From JAFEDN01 sp963697455 (GTDB taxonomy: Bacteria > Pseudomonadota > Gammaproteobacteria > Coxiellales > Coxiellaceae), in assembly GCA_963697455.1 (NCBI GenBank), contig CAVOOI010000017.1:124001-188000 (forward strand): a stretch of DNA of 64,000 nt, written 5' to 3'. Under the pieces are notes generated by a model. That model was not told the DNA's origin. It saw nothing but the letters and a program-made list of their open reading frames with translations, and made no database searches. Every line of letters begins with the position of its first letter. Position 1 is the stretch's first letter. This document shows, piece after piece, positions 53,826-62,693 of this stretch. The translations under genes were made by a program, and so were the position numbers.

Positions 53826-55472
53826 TCAATAATTATAACTGGAACTGGAACTTGAGCTTGAATGTGAATTCGGATTTAACGGCTGTGACTTGAACGTACC
53901 ATTCTTGAGTAAAAGCGCAGACTGACTGAAAGAATCCTCTGGTTTTTTCTCAGCGGGAGTTGGCGCCATTTCTTCAATTCTTCGCAAAGCTTTTTGTGCA
54001 GGCTTATAACCCTGTTGCATAGCTCTATTATAGAAAGATTTTGCCCGTTTTAAATTTTTTTTAACATGAAATCCTCGCTCTAAACAGCATCCAGCAATAT
54101 ACTGAGCTTGCCGCAAAGCATCAATACCGCTAGCCGCCCCAAGCAGCGAAACCATAGTCCTATCAATGTTTTCCTTGGAGGAGTCAACCCTAAACAAATA
54201 CGCACAGAAACATAGAAAAGAAAGATAATTATATAAAGCAGACTCTCCAAATTTTAGGTAAAAATTTTGATCTCTTTCAAATTCATCAACTTGATAACAT
54301 TTTCGCAACAAAATTCTAGAGGCATTAGGATTATCAAGTAATTCCGTTTCTAATTTCTCAATTTGTGCTAATCCAAGCTGCGATTCCTGTTTAAATTTGT
54401 CGTCATTTTTTTTACTGTCCGACAATCTTAGCCGCTTGCTCTCAAGTACTTCGACCGATTTAGCAGGCACTCCTTGTTGTTGAGCTCCAGTTTGGCTGGT
54501 ACTTTTCTTCTTTTTCTTCTTTTGCTTTTTCGGAAAAATTTCTTGATTGGTTGTAGAATTCTTGATTACCGAACTTGCAGTTTTTGCCGTAGCGACTTCA
54601 ATTTTTGAAATTATTTCAGATCTAGAGTGTACTTGTGCTTGCAATTCCGCCAATTTTTCTTTTAAATTTGTATTTCTCATTTCTAATTCTGTATTCTGCT
54701 GTATCAACTGGGTATTGCCCTCAACAGATACGGTTTCCAGCGAACCCGATTTTTCCCGCTTTTCTTGACAGCTTTCCTCCCAAATTTCAATTTCTCTATC
54801 TTGATCGGCTAATTTTTTGCCTAAAATGTCTTTTTCTTCTTCAAGAGATTCAATTTCTAGCTCATTTTTAGACATTTGATCTTGCAATAAGATGTTTTTT
54901 TGATCGCAGCCCCTATTCAACTGAGCGCTTTTTAACTGCATGTCCATATATAGATTATTTGCAACCAATAATTTTTTTTTAAGTAGTTTTATTGACTGTT
55001 GTATGTTTTTTGTAAGCGCCGTTTTTTGGAAAATTTCTGATTCAATCTCATCGTTTACTCTATTAATACCCTCAGCTATGCCCAATGATTCTTGCTCTGA
55101 TCTAATCGATTTATCTCTCTCCAACTGGAGCTCTAATTCAATTTCTCTTAAAGCCGTATAGTTATTTTCTATTTTTATTTCTTTTTTTTCTAACTGCTGT
55201 GCACTGATAATAAGTTGCGCCCTTTGAGCTTGAACCGTATCCCTTAATGATGTCAATTGTCGATTCAACTTCTCATTGTCCGCGGACTGAATCTGCTTAG
55301 ATTTCTTTAGCTCAGCTATTTGCGCTTTTAAATCAGTGGATTCTTTTTTAAGTCTTTCTTCCTGTTGCACCAAGCCTGCAATTTGTAAGCATAACGAATC
55401 CTTCTGATCCAGTAGAGTCTGGCGTTTCTTATGATTTTCCTCTATTTTTAATCCTATGTTATCATTATTCAT
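53826..55472 (-). CDS. Long coiled-coil protein with a C-terminal Sel1-like repeat
   Basis: 548 residues from ATG 55472 (GAGG 8 bases upstream). Residues ~1-290 are nearly continuous heptad coiled coil. Then comes a basic Lys/Thr/Ser stretch (KKQKKKKKKSTSQTG), then a helical domain (~400-500) with a Sel1-type repeat (AGCCLERGFHVKKNLKRAKS, FYNRAMQQGYKPAQKA). The end is Ser-rich (SHSSSSSSSSYNY). Sel1 proteins of Legionella and Coxiella often act on host trafficking; that role here is inferred. It follows the second coiled-coil gene after 14 bp, in one operon. Confidence 0.75.
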   Translation of the reverse strand: MNNDNIGLKIEENHKKRQTLLDQKDSLCLQIAGLVQQEERLKKESTDLKAQIAELKKSKQIQSADNEKLNRQLTSLRDTVQAQRAQLIISAQQLEKKEIKIENNYTALREIELELQLERDKSIRSEQESLGIAEGINRVNDEIESEIFQKTALTKNIQQSIKLLKKKLLVANNLYMDMQLKSAQLNRGCDQKNILLQDQMSKNELEIESLEEEKDILGKKLADQDREIEIWEESCQEKREKSGSLETVSVEGNTQLIQQNTELEMRNTNLKEKLAELQAQVHSRSEIISKIEVATAKTASSVIKNSTTNQEIFPKKQKKKKKKSTSQTGAQQQGVPAKSVEVLESKRLRLSDSKKNDDKFKQESQLGLAQIEKLETELLDNPNASRILLRKCYQVDEFERDQNFYLKFGESALYNYLSFLCFCAYLFRVDSSKENIDRTMVSLLGAASGIDALRQAQYIAGCCLERGFHVKKNLKRAKSFYNRAMQQGYKPAQKALRRIEEMAPTPAEKKPEDSFSQSALLLKNGTFKSQPLNPNSHSSSSSSSSYNY

Positions 55473-55486
55473 CACTAACCCTCGCC

Positions 55487-56491
55487 TCAACTCTTGCTAT
55501 AATTAATATTGGTGTCTTGGCGGTTAGAATCGCTGGTATTTCGAGAAGTTTTCAAAATAGTATTCTTCACTAATGGCGACTTTTCTTTTTGCCTATTAGA
55601 ACCTTTATTAGACGGAAGAAGAGAATTTATGAGTTGCTGACTTTTTTGCTTTTGCAACGTCAATTCCATTATTTTTTGTTCTAATCCCTCATTTTCTTTC
55701 GTCAATAATTCATTCTCATCTTTCAAAATCTTGCTTTGTTTTGCAAGTAATCCCTGTTGTTTTGATTCATATTTTAGGATATCAATCCTTGAGTCTTTTT
55801 CAGTAACTAGATTTTTTAACTTATCATTATGAGTTCTCAAGCTATCGATTTGGTCCAATTGTTGGTTAATTTCATCCTGTATTAAATTATTAGTTTTTTC
55901 TTTACTAACCAATTGCATAGCAGTACTTGAACTAATTTCCTGATTTTTTTCTAACCTACGCGATAAATCATACTCAATACTCTTTCGCTCCTGCTCTAAA
56001 CTCTTTATCTCTTGTTCAATACCTTGTAATACACTCTGTCGTTCAAGACTTTGTTTATTTAACTTTTCTAAGTGGAGAGATTGGTCGTGTATGGTAGCTT
56101 CCCATGCTCTGGACTTATCTTTTTCAGCTTGCAACGTTAACCACGCTGCTCCCAAATCACCTTCAATTTTTTGAAATAACTGCATAGCATCATTTAGTTT
56201 TTCCCCTAGTTGCTGAAGCTCGAATTTATTCCAACTTATAATGCCTTGATACTCAAGGCGCTGTTTAACCAAACCATCTGATAACTTCTGCAACCAATGG
56301 GTAGATTTTTTGGATTCTAAGAGTTGAGTAGACAAGCTACCATGTTCCATCTTCCGCTCCGCAACCTTCTGCTTCAAATTATTGAGCTGAAGTTGCAAAT
56401 CGTTAAGTAGTTGCGGCAGTTTTTCTTCTAGCTCTTTTATTTTTTTAGATTGATCAATAATTTGCGTTTCTAATGGATTTTGACGACTCAT
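55487..56491 (-). CDS. Coiled-coil protein, 334 residues
   Basis: GGAGG lies 8 bases before the ATG. Almost wholly coiled coil (IIDQSKKIKELEEKLPQLLN, LQLQLNNLKQKVAERKMEHG, SIEYDLSRRLEKNQEI), with a basic disordered tail (SNRQKEKSPLVKNTI). No membrane span or signal peptide. Its build is like the N-terminal half of the next gene, so the two may be paralogues or partners that form a mixed coiled coil. Function unknown. Confidence 0.7.
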   Translation of the reverse strand: MSRQNPLETQIIDQSKKIKELEEKLPQLLNDLQLQLNNLKQKVAERKMEHGSLSTQLLESKKSTHWLQKLSDGLVKQRLEYQGIISWNKFELQQLGEKLNDAMQLFQKIEGDLGAAWLTLQAEKDKSRAWEATIHDQSLHLEKLNKQSLERQSVLQGIEQEIKSLEQERKSIEYDLSRRLEKNQEISSSTAMQLVSKEKTNNLIQDEINQQLDQIDSLRTHNDKLKNLVTEKDSRIDILKYESKQQGLLAKQSKILKDENELLTKENEGLEQKIMELTLQKQKSQQLINSLLPSNKGSNRQKEKSPLVKNTILKTSRNTSDSNRQDTNINYSKS

Positions 56492-56600
56492 TATTTACCT
56501 CCACACCTTAATTCATTAAATAAATGTATCCCTCTATAAAATTAGTTACTTTCTTAAAGTACAAAATATAATAGCAAGCCACCCAACTATTGGGCCAAAT

Positions 56601-57629
56601 TTACGGGTTTTTGGCAAACAAAGCGGCGTAATGGCGGGCGGTGCGATTCTTCCATGCGCCTTTATGGTATGCATATGCTGCCAACAACGGGAAAGCGATG
56701 GTCGCTTCGCAGTACACCATTTGTTCGTAAGTCATATCTACTTTGCCCCAGGAGCAAGCTTCTTTCAGAGTAGAGCCGGACAATGCACCGTCGCGTTCAT
56801 CGGCGACCGTAATTTGAATTGCATATTTGTGCATGGGCACGTTTTCTTTTAACATTTCCGCGGCTACGACAATATCTTGAGCAAAATTTTTGGGTACGCC
56901 GCCGCCGATCATTAACAATCCAGTTTCATCGGTTTTAATTTTTAACTGAGTTAATTCGCGGAAGTCTTTCACTGAATCAATATGCACGTGACGCTCAGGA
57001 TGTTGTTCTTGATGCATTACTAAACCAAAGCCCGCGCTGCAATCACTAAACGCCGGCACAAAAATCGGCACCTGGTGTTCATAAGCTTGGCGGACAATAG
57101 AATCCTGACCTTGTTTATGCGCAATTAAGTATTTCGCCATCGCGACGATAAATTCGCGTGAAGAATATGCGCCCGGCGGTAAACTATTCGCGATTTCTAA
57201 AATAGTATTATCGCAAATTCGCAATTCGTCTTCATTGATCAAAGTATCGTAAATCCGGTCAATCGCCAATTCCCGAAGCTGATTATCATTGAGCGTGGGA
57301 GCGCCTTGATAATGCGAAAATCCCAATGCTTCAAAAAAATCTTGGTCAACGATATTGGCGCCGGTGGAAACAATGGCGTCAATCATCCGGTTTTTGATTA
57401 AATCTACAATCACGTTTTTCATTCCGGCGCTTATCAGTGAACCGGCTAAACATAAAATAATGCCACATTTTTCATCTTCTAGCATTTGGTGATAAATCTG
57501 CGCGGCGCGGGCCAAATTACGCGCTTGAAAAGCCGTATGCTGCATGGCTTCAATCATGCTGCAAACATTCATTTCCGCAATATTAATATGCTGGACTTTA
57601 TTTTTTAATAACTCAGTTTTTGTATTCAC
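56601..57629 (-). CDS. Deoxyhypusine synthase-like protein
   Basis: 342 residues from GTG 57629 (GGAG, 6 bases upstream). NAD-binding and core motifs: CLAGSLISAGMKNVIVDLI, DAIVSTGANIVDQDFFEALG, VPIFVPAFSDCSAGFGLV, GGGVPKNF, and SWGKVD with the lysine (~296) that forms the enzyme-substrate imine in deoxyhypusine synthase. Bacteria lack the eIF5A partner; relatives make homospermidine or modify polyamines. It lies in one block with agmatine deiminase-like and arginine decarboxylase genes, which suits polyamine metabolism. Confidence 0.88.
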   Translation of the reverse strand: MNTKTELLKNKVQHINIAEMNVCSMIEAMQHTAFQARNLARAAQIYHQMLEDEKCGIILCLAGSLISAGMKNVIVDLIKNRMIDAIVSTGANIVDQDFFEALGFSHYQGAPTLNDNQLRELAIDRIYDTLINEDELRICDNTILEIANSLPPGAYSSREFIVAMAKYLIAHKQGQDSIVRQAYEHQVPIFVPAFSDCSAGFGLVMHQEQHPERHVHIDSVKDFRELTQLKIKTDETGLLMIGGGVPKNFAQDIVVAAEMLKENVPMHKYAIQITVADERDGALSGSTLKEACSWGKVDMTYEQMVYCEATIAFPLLAAYAYHKGAWKNRTARHYAALFAKNP

Positions 57630-57648
57630 GCTTTTCTCCAAAAATATA

Positions 57649-58674
57649 CTAGATAGGAATTTGCATGGCAATTCCGTGCAGACTGCCGTAATTTTCCAAC
57701 AACGAGCGGCTTGGAATTCCCTTTACTTCCCGAGTTGGAAAGCAGGATTGTAACATATTTTTGGCCACTTCATCCTGGGGAACCTCATAAATTGGCAATA
57801 ATACTAAATGATTGGTAATCATAAATTTAGTGTAAGTGGCGGGTAATCTTTCGCCATTGGCCAGACTATAAATGGGCTGAGGCAGTGGTAACGGTACGAG
57901 ATGGTAAGGCTGGCCCTGTACATTTTTAAATTGTTGCAGCTGATTTTCCATTGCCGCTAAAGATTCGAAATGTTCATCCCCAATCTCGGTGCATTGAGTG
58001 TAACCAATAGTTTGCGGATTAATAAAACGAGCCAGCTCGTCAATATGACCATCGGTATCATTACCCTGCAAGTAACCATGGTCCAGCCACAGAATTTGCT
58101 GCTGGCCTAAGTGTTTTTTCAGTAAATCTTCGATTTGATTTTGGTTATAATCAGGATTCCGATTTTTAGACAGTAAGCAACTGCGTGTAGTCAACAAACT
58201 GCCCGCGCCATCGGTTTCAATGCTGCCGCCTTCCAACACAAAATTAATTTGGTTAAATTGCGCTTGGGGAAAAAAGCTCTGATTGTGCAACTGCGACGCG
58301 ACTAAATTATCCTGTAACGCGGGGTATTTATCGCCCCAACCATTAAATTTAAAATTTAAGATCTTAGTTTGGTTCTGGTGGCGCAGGGTTAAAGGGCCAT
58401 AATCCCGAGTCCACACGTCGTCGGAAGGTATAATAAAAAACCGGATTCGGGGTAAATTGACGTTCGCTTCTATCAGTCTGCGCTGAATTTGATTGCGCTG
58501 TTCGATATCATAACAAATCACCATCAACGACTGGGTCATCGCCACCATTTTGACTAGATTTAAATAAATATTATCAACCGGCTCACGGATGGAATCCCAG
58601 TCGTGAGCATACCGATGCGGCCAATTAATTAGAATAGCGCGCTGCGGATCCCACTCGGGTAACAAATGAAACAT
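57649..58674 (-). CDS. aguA: Agmatine deiminase-family protein lacking the catalytic Cys
   Basis: 341 residues, full family length. It would turn agmatine into N-carbamoylputrescine. Conserved parts: MFHLLPEWDPQRAILINWPH, DDVWTRDYGP, NFVLEGGSIETDG, GNDTDGHIDELARF (His-Asp pair). The C-terminal active-site motif, normally xxHC, reads YGSLHGIAMQIP, with Gly334 (GGA) in the place of the nucleophile. If correct this enzyme is inactive. It lies 4 bp from speA. No N-carbamoylputrescine amidohydrolase (aguB) is nearby. Confidence 0.85.
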   Translation of the reverse strand: MFHLLPEWDPQRAILINWPHRYAHDWDSIREPVDNIYLNLVKMVAMTQSLMVICYDIEQRNQIQRRLIEANVNLPRIRFFIIPSDDVWTRDYGPLTLRHQNQTKILNFKFNGWGDKYPALQDNLVASQLHNQSFFPQAQFNQINFVLEGGSIETDGAGSLLTTRSCLLSKNRNPDYNQNQIEDLLKKHLGQQQILWLDHGYLQGNDTDGHIDELARFINPQTIGYTQCTEIGDEHFESLAAMENQLQQFKNVQGQPYHLVPLPLPQPIYSLANGERLPATYTKFMITNHLVLLPIYEVPQDEVAKNMLQSCFPTREVKGIPSRSLLENYGSLHGIAMQIPI

Positions 58675-58677
58675 TTT

Positions 58678-60690
58678 TTAATCTTCTAAATAGGTATAGC
58701 CTTGGAGGGCTTCTTGGACGATAGAATCTTCATCAAAACGCGCTAAAACTTCGCTGTTAGTATCAAAATTCACGTAACGCAGCATGGTTTCAATCGTATC
58801 GCCTTTTTGGAGGTTGCATATTTCATAGCCTCCATCAGGTTTAACGACAACATTTAATGAATGGGTATCACCAAATAAATTGTGCATATCTCCCAAGATT
58901 TCTTGGTAAGCTCCAATCAAGAAAATGCCTAAATAATTAGGTTTGGTTGGATCAATCGCCGGCAGAGGAATAGTTGTTTCTAATCCGTCGTGGTCGACGT
59001 AGCGGTCGACGCGGCCATCAGAATCGCAAGTAATATCTTGCAATACACCGCGTAATGACAGCGGTTTATTTAAACCGGTGATCGGCAGAATCGGAAAGGG
59101 CTGATCGATTGCCCAAGCGTCAGGCAAAGACTGAAACAGTGAAAAATTCACATAGTATTTATCTGCCAGTTTATCGTTTAGCTCATCAATAATTGGGCGG
59201 TGGCTGCGCACACTGGGGTTGAGCAAATGCCGCACTTTATAACAAATTGTGTAATAAATATGTTCGATGTGCGCCCAGACTTGGAGGGTAATTAAGCCAT
59301 GGACATACATCCCATGCGCTTCCTGCATCCAATAACAAGCGTCGTGATAGACTTCAATCACCGAACGGGCGGAAATATTGTTGAGCTGGTACCATAAGGT
59401 TTGTAATACCGGCGGATCGTCTTCCGTAACCGGTTTGATTTTTTGATCATATGGCGCCCGCTCCATGTCGATAATATTGGTTAATAATACGGCATGATGA
59501 GCAGTAATCGCCCGCCCAGATTCGGTAATAATATGCGGATGCGGTAAATCTTCGGCTTCACATACTTCAGCAAAAGCGCTGACGATATGGCTAGCGTACT
59601 CTTTCAGCGTGTAATTCATGGAATAGGTAGAACGGGTTCTGGTGCCATCGTAGTCGATCGCTAAACCGCCGCCTAAATCAACCGTATGGATAGGAATACC
59701 CATGCGATGCAATTCCACGTAGTAACGCGCCCCTTCATAAACACACTTTTGAATATCGCCGATATTGGCAATCTGTGAGCCTAAATGAAAATGCAACACT
59801 TTTAACCAATGCCGCTTTTTCATTTGCGTCAGGCGCTCAACGATTTCTAAGATTTGGGCCACAGAGAAACCGAACTTAGCTTTCTCGCCGCCGGTGTCCT
59901 GCCATTGCCCTTCGCAAGTTGAAGCCAGGCGTACGCGAATCCCGACATGCGGCTCTAACCCGCCCAGGCGCTCTGTTTCATCACAAAGCAGAGCAAGCTC
60001 AGCCATTCTTTCCAAAATAATATAAACGGTAAACCCGGATTTAAGCGCTAATAGGGCTAAGCGGATATATTCTCGATCCTTATAGCCATTACACACCAAG
60101 GTAATGCGCTTTTGTGCAGCCGTGATCAAAGCTGCGATTAATTCCGCCTTACTACCGACTTCCAAACCTACCTGGCCATGAGCGTGTTGAATCATTTGTT
60201 CAACCACATAACGCTGTTGATTCACTTTAATCGGATAGGCTGTCAAATAATGGCCTTGATATTCATTTTGATCAATGGCTTGCTGAAAGGCGGCTTGTAA
60301 CGCGTCTATGCGCTGATGGATAATATCTGTAAAACGAACCAATACCGGGAAGCTCAGGCCGGTTTGATTAATTTGGGCGATAAGTTCGGATAAATCGATC
60401 ACAGTTTCGCTACGGCGGCCTTGTGGATAAACCACTACCGAGCCACTTTCATTGATATCGAAGTATCCCCCGCTCCAATGAGCGATATTGTAGGCTTTAC
60501 GAGCTTGCTCGACTTGCTCTTCATTTTCTTGATCTAATTTAGTCAATTCTAATCTCTTCTTTTGTTGTTTTAATTTTAGATGCTGCGCTCGGCAGAGCCG
60601 ATGCTCGCAATCAAGGGGGAGACGCTCCGCTCTCTCCCCCTTTGCACCCCCATCGGGCGCCGCCCCCCGCCGATTTCGGCGGGGGATCAT
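58678..60690 (-). CDS. speA: Biosynthetic arginine decarboxylase
   Basis: Up to 670 residues. It decarboxylates arginine to agmatine with PLP. Homology begins at RKAYNIAHWSGGYFDINESG; then YPIKVNQQRYVVEQMI with the PLP lysine, LEVGSKAELIAAL, HFHLGSQIANI, DLGGGLAIDYDGTRTRS, ESGRAITAHHAVL, YVNFSLFQSLPDAW, DITCDSDGRVDRYVDHDG. The start is uncertain. The ATG at 60690 lies in a -10-like TATAAT, and the first ~40 codons come from an odd GC-rich hairpin region; the true start is probably nearer residue 40-60. Confidence 0.95.
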   Translation of the reverse strand: MIPRRNRRGAAPDGGAKGERAERLPLDCEHRLCRAQHLKLKQQKKRLELTKLDQENEEQVEQARKAYNIAHWSGGYFDINESGSVVVYPQGRRSETVIDLSELIAQINQTGLSFPVLVRFTDIIHQRIDALQAAFQQAIDQNEYQGHYLTAYPIKVNQQRYVVEQMIQHAHGQVGLEVGSKAELIAALITAAQKRITLVCNGYKDREYIRLALLALKSGFTVYIILERMAELALLCDETERLGGLEPHVGIRVRLASTCEGQWQDTGGEKAKFGFSVAQILEIVERLTQMKKRHWLKVLHFHLGSQIANIGDIQKCVYEGARYYVELHRMGIPIHTVDLGGGLAIDYDGTRTRSTYSMNYTLKEYASHIVSAFAEVCEAEDLPHPHIITESGRAITAHHAVLLTNIIDMERAPYDQKIKPVTEDDPPVLQTLWYQLNNISARSVIEVYHDACYWMQEAHGMYVHGLITLQVWAHIEHIYYTICYKVRHLLNPSVRSHRPIIDELNDKLADKYYVNFSLFQSLPDAWAIDQPFPILPITGLNKPLSLRGVLQDITCDSDGRVDRYVDHDGLETTIPLPAIDPTKPNYLGIFLIGAYQEILGDMHNLFGDTHSLNVVVKPDGGYEICNLQKGDTIETMLRYVNFDTNSEVLARFDEDSIVQEALQGYTYLED
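60587..60685 (-). promoter_or_regulatory. GC-rich leader with three hairpins before speA
   Basis: On the minus strand, in order: a perfect 10-bp stem CCCCCGCCGA/TCGGCGGGGG (60664-60685), a stem GGGGGAGA/TCTCCCCC (60615-60640) and a stem TCGGC/GCCGA (60589-60601). A -10-like TATAAT at 60694-60689 lies just before. This stretch has no other equal in GC in the window. It may be a structured leader controlling speA or a palindromic insertion. Confidence 0.5.
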
Positions 60691-60744
60691 TATACCAAAA
60701 ATTGGATTAATGCTATACTGGTATTTTTGAGGAGGTTTTAACCT

Positions 60745-61530
60745 GTGAAGCTATATTATTCTTTATTGACTACTGTCGCAATACTGTGGGGCATCTCCAT
60801 GCCGGCGGTTGCAGTAGAATCCCCCTTACCCTCTCCACAAGCAACGGTGATGCCTCAGAAATTAATTGATTTTAATACTATTTCTGTCCGTGGCGCTATT
60901 CAGCTTATCCTTGAACAAACGGCAGATAGCAGCCAGAATTTTTTCCAGCTTGAAGGCAAGCAGCAAAGTCCCGTCAGCGTCAGCGTCCGCGACGGGACCC
61001 TTTACCTGCAAGCGGACGAGCCCAACCCGTCTACGCCCACCATTGTGAAAGTGGGGGTCGCGAAACTGAACCAGCTTATGGTAGACAACGGCGCATCAGT
61101 TAGCAGCAAAAAATTCACCAGCCCGTCTCTCAGTATTGATGCCAATACCAGTGGCAATATTGAACTGCTCGGTATCATCACTCTTGACCGGCTGCTAACT
61201 TCAGGCTCAGGCACTATTCATATTCAATGGGTAGACAGCTCTAGACTGAGAATCGACGGCAGCAAGAATAGTAAAATACAATTAGCCGGCGTAGCAGGTG
61301 CAGTAGAAATGCGGTTGCGTGACGATAGTCTTTTTCAAGGCCAATATCTGCGCATCGATCAGGCTTTTGTGCAAACTAAAGATTTCTCTGCTGCTAAGTT
61401 AGCAGTGAATAATAGTCTGCGAGCTTTCGCCTATGATCACAGCAACATTTATTATTACAAGAGACCGGTGGAGTTAACTGAATTTACCGCGGGAGCAGGC
61501 AATATCCTGCAACTGGGCTGGGGACAATAG
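60745..61530 (+). CDS. Secreted GIN-domain (DUF2807-like) protein
   Basis: 261 residues from a GTG with AGGAGG 10 bases upstream. Signal peptide (YYSLLTTVAILWGISMPAVA) to ~24, then a head GIN (beta-helical) domain: FNTISVRGAIQLILEQ, VSVSVRDGTLYLQA, LDRLLTSGSGTIHIQWVDSS, IDGSKNSKIQLAGVAG. The repeated strand-turn pattern and Asn/Ser ladders are typical. Often exported or adhesin-like; role unknown. Divergent from speA. Confidence 0.78.
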   Translation: MKLYYSLLTTVAILWGISMPAVAVESPLPSPQATVMPQKLIDFNTISVRGAIQLILEQTADSSQNFFQLEGKQQSPVSVSVRDGTLYLQADEPNPSTPTIVKVGVAKLNQLMVDNGASVSSKKFTSPSLSIDANTSGNIELLGIITLDRLLTSGSGTIHIQWVDSSRLRIDGSKNSKIQLAGVAGAVEMRLRDDSLFQGQYLRIDQAFVQTKDFSAAKLAVNNSLRAFAYDHSNIYYYKRPVELTEFTAGAGNILQLGWGQ

Positions 61531-61544
61531 TTAAGGGGCAGCGG

Positions 61545-61573
61545 TTGACCTAGCGCAGATCCATACATATACT
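61545..61573 (+). promoter_or_regulatory. Promoter of the parA-like gene, close to the start codon
   Basis: TTGACC (61545-61550), 17 bp, TATACT (61568-61573). The ATG at 61583 lies 10 bp after the -10, so the message would be nearly leaderless. Confidence 0.7.
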
Positions 61574-61582
61574 GAACTTATC

Positions 61583-62689
61583 ATGGCAAAAATAATCACT
61601 TTTTTTAATCATAAAGGAGGAGTTGGAAAAACAACTTTAGTACATAATTTGGGATTTATTTTAGCAGACAAAGGCTATAAAACTCTGCTGATTGATGCCG
61701 ATCCACAAATGAATCTCACCGCCGCTATGTATGGCCTTTCCACAAGCCTCGAATACTCAACCGATGAGGACTCGAAGTGGAATAAAAATATAGAAAAATA
61801 TATTTCATTATCTGAACACATTAATATTAAACTGAAGGGACAGCCCTGCTCGAAAGAAATATTCAGAGTTGACTCTAAACTTTCTGAAGGCAATTTTATA
61901 GATTTAATATCGGGCTCCATCAATTTAGCAAATATAGAAGCCGATCTATATGGAATTATTAAAAATAAAAATGAATTCACGAATGATATACCTTATAAAT
62001 TTGAACAAGCGATAAGGCAAAAGAAGGATATTTACGATTTCATTTTAATAGACACGTCTCCAAGCGCAAGCAGCATCATTAATGCCTTGATAATGACGAT
62101 GACCGACTATTTTATAACCCCAGTTTCTCCTACATTCTTTTCACTGCAAGCGATAGATAATTTGAGCACAATTTTTAATAATTGGATTAAATTATTGGGA
62201 GAATATCAAGCCACACAGAATTTCAAGGGTCTGAGCTTTCAACCTAAATTTTTAGGCATAGTAGTGCAAATAGCTAAAAGGTTTAGCGGTGGGAGCGTTC
62301 AAGAGACAACCAAGTTTTCGAAGTCAGCAGAAAAATGGATTGAAGACGTTAATAACAGCGTTAAGAGATTCCAACGGTTTGCCATGCAACGCGGCATGTC
62401 AATTTCCGCTGAAGAATTTACCCAATTTTTTGGCAATGATCCCGGCCCTTTTATTATTCAAAAATGTTGTGATTTCACACCTCAACTTCGATCGATAGCT
62501 GAAAAAGCTGGAGTTCCTATTGTACATTTAACTCAAGAAATATGTAATAAATATAAAGATTCTGGACAAATGGTTGATCTAACTAAAGTAGACGGACAAT
62601 ACACCCGTTCATTTACAAGCATTTCTACTTCTTATAATAAAATAGCAGATGGATTGATAAAGATCTTCTTAAACACAAGAGTTCTCTAA
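61583..62689 (+). CDS. Orphan ParA-family ATPase
   Basis: 368 residues. Deviant Walker A HKGGVGKTT (10-18), LIDADPQMN (Asp38/Asp40) and DFILIDTSPSASSI (Walker B). Longer than Soj/ParA (~260) because of inserts at ~75-130 and ~245-300. No ParB or centromere-like repeat is nearby, so it is not an ordinary chromosome partition locus; it may position some other cargo or be of mobile origin. Starts from its own promoter, then ocd 4 bp downstream. Confidence 0.85.
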   Translation: MAKIITFFNHKGGVGKTTLVHNLGFILADKGYKTLLIDADPQMNLTAAMYGLSTSLEYSTDEDSKWNKNIEKYISLSEHINIKLKGQPCSKEIFRVDSKLSEGNFIDLISGSINLANIEADLYGIIKNKNEFTNDIPYKFEQAIRQKKDIYDFILIDTSPSASSIINALIMTMTDYFITPVSPTFFSLQAIDNLSTIFNNWIKLLGEYQATQNFKGLSFQPKFLGIVVQIAKRFSGGSVQETTKFSKSAEKWIEDVNNSVKRFQRFAMQRGMSISAEEFTQFFGNDPGPFIIQKCCDFTPQLRSIAEKAGVPIVHLTQEICNKYKDSGQMVDLTKVDGQYTRSFTSISTSYNKIADGLIKIFLNTRVL

Positions 62690-62693
62690 GCTT

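Noticed and set aside
61583..62689. Chromosome partition locus with origin of replication
   Set aside because: No parB, no parS-like repeat, no dnaA boxes or dnaA/gidA genes nearby.
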